Of a stretch of DNA of 64,000 nt, positions 60,039 to 64,000 are shown one piece after another. The DNA lies in the NCBI GenBank assembly GCA_963733915.1, contig CAVTEP010000006.1, positions 930,001-994,000 of the forward strand, read 5' to 3'. Position 1 is the first letter of the stretch. Every line of letters starts with the position of its first letter. Under the pieces are notes generated by a model. The model made no database searches. It was not told where the DNA came from and was given only the letters and a program-made list of their open reading frames with translations. The DNA is from Sulfomarinibacter sp963733915 (GTDB lineage Bacteria; Acidobacteriota; Thermoanaerobaculia; Thermoanaerobaculales; Sulfomarinibacteraceae). Position numbers and translations under genes: made by a program.

Positions 60039-61154
60039 TTAGGGCCGACCGCGAAGCACCGCCGCTGCCAGCGGAACGAGACCACCGGACCCGAACGCCT
60101 GCGGTCCGTCGCGGCGCATTTTGAGCGCCAGAAACTGTGACATCAGCGTCGAATCGGCGGCCAGCGATTCCATGACCCTGGAGCGCAGCCGCGGGTGGCG
60201 CTCGACCACAAGAAGCATCCGGGTCATCGCGCCGGGGTACCGGCCGATCCGGCGGTGGGCCGAGGCGTAGCCATCGAGGTTGCCGGCAACCAGCGCATCG
60301 ACCAGGGACAGCGCCTGCCGGAAGGCGAGCGCCAGCCCCTCTCCGGTGATCGCATCGAGATATCCGGAAGCGTCCCCCACCAACGCCAGGCGGCCCGAAA
60401 ACACCTTCCGGCACCGCTGCCGAAGTGGGCCCGCTCCGCGATCCCTCGATGCCACCGGCGCGCCGGCGACGTGGCCCATCAAGACCGGGAAGCGCGCCAG
60501 CAGTTCGTCAAAAGTCGCCGGATCGCCCGACCACAACATCGCGATACCGACCAATTGCTCCCCCACCGGCGTCACGTAGGCCTCGCAGCCCTCGCCCCAA
60601 TGTACTTCGACGAGATCGGTCCACGGCTTGATAACGTAGTGGCGCCGCACCCCGAAACGCCGCCACCGCGCCGGTCTGCCCCCGAGCCCGCTCCATGCCC
60701 GGATCCGGGAGGCGCGGCCGTCGGCGCCCACCAGCCACCGCCCACGGATCCGGCCCGTCTCGGTCTCGAACCCGTCGTCGGAGAGGCCGACCACCCGTCG
60801 GCCCCAGCAAATTTCAACTCCGGAATCTTCCGCTCGCTCTTGAAGAACTCGATAAAGCTCCGTCCTTCGAATGCCGAGGCCACCCGGTCCCGGGAATACT
60901 CCCTCGGCGACCAGCCGGCCATCGAGGTAGCGGATGCCGCGAAACGGTCGCGCGATCGCAGCCCTCAGTTCGACCCCGAGCTGCCGGAGAATCTCGACCC
61001 CATCCGGCATGAGTCCCTCACCGCAGGCCTTGTCGATCGGCGGCCGGGCGCCGTCGAGCAAGACCACGCTGAGGCCGCGGCATCGCGCGGCGATGGCGGT
61101 CGCGAGTCCAGCCGGTCCCGCACCAGCGATGACGACGTCCGCGTCATCAGCCAT
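60039..61154 (-). CDS. FAD-dependent oxidoreductase, geranylgeranyl-reductase-like
   Basis: A 371-residue flavoprotein. FAD-binding GxGxxG in VVIAGAGPAGLATAIAAR at the N-terminus, WLVGADGRASRIRAW in the middle and LVGDASGYLDAITGEGLALA near the C-terminus. It resembles geranylgeranyl reductase/aromatic hydroxylase-type enzymes. It is the last gene of the type III PKS cluster and overlaps the ligase gene by 8 nt; a role in hydroxylating or oxidising the polyketide product is inferred by analogy to srsC. Confidence 0.85.
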   Translation of the reverse strand: MADDADVVIAGAGPAGLATAIAARCRGLSVVLLDGARPPIDKACGEGLMPDGVEILRQLGVELRAAIARPFRGIRYLDGRLVAEGVFPGPGGLGIRRTELYRVLQERAEDSGVEICWGRRVVGLSDDGFETETGRIRGRWLVGADGRASRIRAWSGLGGRPARWRRFGVRRHYVIKPWTDLVEVHWGEGCEAYVTPVGEQLVGIAMLWSGDPATFDELLARFPVLMGHVAGAPVASRDRGAGPLRQRCRKVFSGRLALVGDASGYLDAITGEGLALAFRQALSLVDALVAGNLDGYASAHRRIGRYPGAMTRMLLVVERHPRLRSRVMESLAADSTLMSQFLALKMRRDGPQAFGSGGLVPLAAAVLRGRP

Positions 61155-62901
61155 GACCCCTCCTGCGCTCGGCTCGCGCCATCGCCAGTGACGACCGCAC
61201 GGCGGCGCCGACCACACGCAACGGGGTGACCGAGACGGGTGCCTTGAGATTGCCGGCCCGCCATCGTTCGAACGACTCGCGCCGGCGGATCTTCCCCGAC
61301 GAGGTGCGGGCCAGTGTGCCCGGCTCAAAAACCTCGACCCGGTCCGCCTCGAGTCCCGTCGCCGCCAACACCGCGTGTGCCACCATCTCCGCGATCCGCG
61401 AATACCGACCCTTCGACACGGCCTTTCGGGTCTCGACCATCACCACGAGCAGCTCGCGGTCGCCATCTTCAGGCATGAACGAAACTGCCGCGGCACAACC
61501 CGCGCGCACCCCGTCCACCGAATCGATGGCGTGCTCCACCTCGACCGGTGAGTGATTCCGGCCGCGCAGAATCAGCACATCCTTGGCGCGCCCGGTGAGG
61601 TAGAGCTCACCGTCGGCGACGAAACCGAGATCACCGGTATCGAGCCAGCCGTTGCGCAGGACGCGGGTGGTCGCGCGCCGGCGCCCGAGGTATCCCTCCA
61701 TCAACGACGGCCCGCGAACCAGGACTCGGCCGACCCGTCGTTCGGGCAGCTCCCGACGCTCGCGGTCGACGACCCGCAATTCGAAGTCCGGCAAAGTGCG
61801 ACCGACGGACACGATCTCCACACCCGCCGGATCATCGATCGCTTCAAAACTCCCCGCCAGGGCGTCGCGGTCGAAACGCCGGCTCGTGAACGGCCGGTCG
61901 AGCGGCGCAAAGGTCACGGCGAGAGCGGCTTCTGACAGCCCGTACACCGGGGTCAAGGCTTCAGGGTTAAAACCGCAGACCGAGAATCGCCGCTGAAACC
62001 GTCGCAGCACCTCCGCCGCTACCGGCTCGGCGCCGCTGAGCGCCACCCGCCACGAGGACAGGTCGACGCCCTCGAGCTCATCGTCGCGGATGCGATCAAT
62101 GCACAATCCATATGCAAAGTTCGGCGCCGGCGAGACGGTCGCCCGGTAGTTCGAGATGGTCCGTAGCCACACCACCGGCCGGGCGACGAAGAGCTCGGGT
62201 GGGATCAGGGTCAGCGTCGCGGGCCGCTCAAGGGCCGGAAAGACGCAACCGATCAGCCCCATGTCGTGATACAGCGGCAACCAGCTGGCGCCGCTGTGGA
62301 CGACACCGTTACCATCAGGCCAGAAACCGTTCAGGCGCACCGTCTGCGCAACCACCGCACGGTGGCTGAGGGCGACCGGTTTGGGGTCGACCGTTGTTCC
62401 CGACGAAAACTGGACGAGAGCGAGCTGTTCCGGATCCACCGCCATCGACGACGGCGTTGCCGACGGCAGCGCGTCGACGGTCGCACAGCCGAGAGCGGGC
62501 CGCGCAGCTTCAACCGCCTGGCCAAGGAGGCGGCGGACACGGCCGTCCGCCAGCACAAGGCGCGCATCGACCGCCGACAGCATTGCCGCCGTGCGGTCGT
62601 GGTACTCGTCGAGGCGTCCGAGACGCACCGGCGGGTACAGCGGAACCGGCACCGCTCCCGCCAGGAGGGCGCCAAAAAAGGCGTCGAAGAACTCTGCGCA
62701 GGTCGGGTAGATGATGGCCACGCACTCACCCGGACCGACCCCCGCCGCGCGCAGGCGGCCGGCCACCGCCAGTGCCCTGCGGTGGACCTCGGACCAGGGC
62801 AGCCAACTCGCCCGCTCGTGCCGGTCGAGGATCCGCAGTCCGGCCTCGACCGAGTCCGCGGCCCGCTCCAGCAGTGTATTGACCGTCGAATCTTCAGCCA
62901 T
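61147..62901 (-). CDS. fatty acyl-AMP ligase
   Basis: A 584-residue acyl/aryl-adenylate-forming enzyme of the FAAL type. Core motifs are VQFSSGTTVDPKPVALSH (P-loop-like A3), TPVYGLSEAALAVTF (A5) and GWLDTGDLGFVADGELYLTG (A7-A8). FAALs activate fatty acids and load them onto an acyl carrier protein, which is encoded by the adjacent gene. The ATG at 62901 overlaps the ACP stop by 8 nt. It likely supplies the starter for the type III PKS. Confidence 0.9.
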   Translation of the reverse strand: MAEDSTVNTLLERAADSVEAGLRILDRHERASWLPWSEVHRRALAVAGRLRAAGVGPGECVAIIYPTCAEFFDAFFGALLAGAVPVPLYPPVRLGRLDEYHDRTAAMLSAVDARLVLADGRVRRLLGQAVEAARPALGCATVDALPSATPSSMAVDPEQLALVQFSSGTTVDPKPVALSHRAVVAQTVRLNGFWPDGNGVVHSGASWLPLYHDMGLIGCVFPALERPATLTLIPPELFVARPVVWLRTISNYRATVSPAPNFAYGLCIDRIRDDELEGVDLSSWRVALSGAEPVAAEVLRRFQRRFSVCGFNPEALTPVYGLSEAALAVTFAPLDRPFTSRRFDRDALAGSFEAIDDPAGVEIVSVGRTLPDFELRVVDRERRELPERRVGRVLVRGPSLMEGYLGRRRATTRVLRNGWLDTGDLGFVADGELYLTGRAKDVLILRGRNHSPVEVEHAIDSVDGVRAGCAAAVSFMPEDGDRELLVVMVETRKAVSKGRYSRIAEMVAHAVLAATGLEADRVEVFEPGTLARTSSGKIRRRESFERWRAGNLKAPVSVTPLRVVGAAVRSSLAMARAERRRGHG

Positions 62902-63136
62902 CGAGTCGTTCCCGGATGATCGTGACCAGATCGCCGACCGTGACAATCCCCGCTTCCTCGTCAAGACAGACCCGGAAGTGGTTCTCCACCTCGAGGGCGA
63001 GGGTCAGGCTCTTGAGCGAGTCGAGTTCGAGGTCCTCGACCAGACGCATGTCGGGGCTGAGCTCGCCCCGCCAATCAAGGTGGATGCGCGCGACCTCGGC
63101 AATGCCGTCCATGATCCTTGCGTCCGTGCAGCTCAC
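62894..63136 (-). CDS. acyl carrier protein
   Basis: An 80-residue ACP with the phosphopantetheine site DLELDSLKSLTLAL (serine in DSL). GTG 63136 has GGAGG 5 nt upstream and forms a GTGA overlap with the methyltransferase gene; an internal ATG at 63112 is less likely. It is probably the carrier for the FAAL product and is loaded by a PPTase elsewhere. Confidence 0.85.
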   Translation of the reverse strand: MSCTDARIMDGIAEVARIHLDWRGELSPDMRLVEDLELDSLKSLTLALEVENHFRVCLDEEAGIVTVGDLVTIIRERLDG

Positions 63137-63678
63137 GAGCTCCTCCGGACTGCGTACAACTCGAGTGCTCGTTCCTCGACACCGATCCGGGTTTTCAGGA
63201 TCGCGAGGTTTGCGAAAGAGAACCCGATCGCCGTCAGCCACGCGCAATGAATCATCGGGATGGCGGCGATCTCGAGCACCACCGCCAGATAGTTGGGATG
63301 CCGGAGCCATTGGTAGGGTCCCGAGGAAATGAGCCTCTCTCCCGGCACCACGACCACGCGAGTAGTCCAACGATCGCCGAGGGTTCTCAGGACCCACCAG
63401 CGAAGCCCGAGGGCGGCGATCAGAAACAGCATCGCAATCAGAGCTACCGGCGGCCTCCACGGTCGATGCAGCAGCCAGACCTCCGCCACGCACGACAGCA
63501 GGAATGCGGTGTGCAGCGCCACCATCCACGGATAGTGACCGGCGCCCACCTCTTTGCCGCCGAGCGATCGGAGGGAGCGCTCGTTACGTTTGGAGATCTC
63601 GAACTCCCACAGGCGTTGCCCGGCGATCAATGCGATCAGCACGGTGTAAGCGATCCTGGAGTCGACGCCGAAAATCAT
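63133..63678 (-). CDS. isoprenylcysteine carboxyl methyltransferase-like membrane protein
   Basis: A 181-residue protein with several hydrophobic helices and the ICMT-family C-terminal signature SSGPYQWLRHPNYLAVVLEI. Members near type III PKS genes (for example srsB in Streptomyces) methylate phenolic lipids. ATG 63678 overlaps the PKS stop (ATGA). Function here is inferred from context. Confidence 0.85.
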   Translation of the reverse strand: MIFGVDSRIAYTVLIALIAGQRLWEFEISKRNERSLRSLGGKEVGAGHYPWMVALHTAFLLSCVAEVWLLHRPWRPPVALIAMLFLIAALGLRWWVLRTLGDRWTTRVVVVPGERLISSGPYQWLRHPNYLAVVLEIAAIPMIHCAWLTAIGFSFANLAILKTRIGVEERALELYAVRRSS

Positions 63679-64000
63679 CTGACGGGCCCCAGCTCCCACT
63701 CCAGCAAAACCAACTCCGAGCAGAATCCGGGTCCCATGGCCGACATCAGGCCCCGGCTCCCCGGGGGCGGCGGCGACCCAAGGACCTCTTCCAGCACCAG
63801 AAGCACCGAGGTCGAGGAAAGGTTGCCCACCTGGCGCAGGGTCCGCCACGCCCCTTCGAGTGCGTCTGCCGGGAGGTCGAGCGCCTCCTGCATGGCCTCG
63901 AGCACCTTCGGTCCCCCAGGGTGCGAGACCCAAACCGCGATATCGCCAATCGTGAGCCCGTGTTCGGCAAGAAATGCCTCAACGTCTCGTCGCAGGTACC
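63675..64000 (-). CDS. type III polyketide synthase (C-terminal part, cut by window edge)
   Basis: The C-terminal 108 residues of a chalcone/stilbene synthase-type enzyme. WVSHPGGPKVLEAM contains the catalytic histidine; RQVGNLSSTSVLLVLEE holds the conserved Asn of the triad and GLMSAMGPGFCSELVLLEW is the final block. The catalytic cysteine half lies outside the window. It would extend a fatty acyl starter with malonyl-CoA to a resorcinol or pyrone. First gene of the cluster as seen. Confidence 0.92.
   Translation of the reverse strand, partial: YLRRDVEAFLAEHGLTIGDIAVWVSHPGGPKVLEAMQEALDLPADALEGAWRTLRQVGNLSSTSVLLVLEEVLGSPPPPGSRGLMSAMGPGFCSELVLLEWELGPVR

Overview
The window is a 64 kb piece of a GC-rich bacterial chromosome. 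Its gene content points to an Acidobacteriota-type genome, possibly the Thermoanaerobaculia/Holophagae side. The reasons are VWFA-related and GWxTD secreted proteins, a PDZ-free HExxH/beta-propeller/barrel protein, multiheme cytochrome conduits, a type III PKS lipid cluster, and a three-subunit proton-translocating transhydrogenase. This placement is inference from family distribution; there is no rRNA in the window.

Layout. 0.3-3.3 kb: pntAA-pntAB-pntB (NADPH supply) with a strong terminator. 3.4-14.1 kb: envelope proteins, with two forward VWA proteins, then a reverse operon (GWxTD/VWFA protein, TPR protein, exported protein, HExxH-propeller-barrel protein). 14.5-24 kb: acyl-CoA carboxyltransferase, GNAT plus UvrD-like helicase, thioredoxin, O-antigen ligase facing a glycosyltransferase, and a PilZ protein. 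23-28 kb: a reverse operon for a TRAP transporter with TatT-type lipoprotein, ending in an MltA-type lytic transglycosylase. 28-33 kb: SLT transglycosylase, UDP-sugar pyrophosphorylase, tRNA-Cys and tRNA-Gly (each followed by a long inverted repeat), and an OPT transporter. 33-39.8 kb: heparinase-like membrane protein, ribosomal protein S1, and pyrR-pyrB-pyrC behind a terminator-like attenuator. 40-51.4 kb: small transporters, queF, a K+ channel, aminotransferase, FetAB-like exporter, dinB and small membrane proteins.

51.5-58.7 kb is the most distinctive part: an extracellular-electron-transfer region. It has two transcription units: monoheme cytochrome / DUF3373-like porin / octaheme cytochrome, then decaheme MtrA/DmsE-like cytochrome / MtrB-PioB-like barrel. 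The barrel gene carries an in-frame UGA at codon 608. It is followed 14 nt later by an 8-bp hairpin with a GG-containing 5-nt loop, so a selenocysteine or other recoding event is a real possibility; a nonsense mutation is the main alternative. The second unit also has a long leader with five consecutive potential hairpins. 58.7-64 kb: glgC, then a reverse translationally coupled cluster (type III PKS, ICMT-like methyltransferase, ACP, fatty acyl-AMP ligase, FAD oxidoreductase), probably making a phenolic or pyrone lipid.

A second theme is intergenic repeats. At least twelve gaps carry AT-rich arrays of 7-8 bp units (AATTCCT, AACGTTnn, AGTTTTG, ATTTTGA, GGAGAAAA). They are often paired as inverted arms around C-rich/G-rich inner blocks, and several run up to or into the stop codons of neighbouring genes. 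They are unlike the surrounding GC-rich DNA and resemble cyanobacterial short tandem repeats in style.
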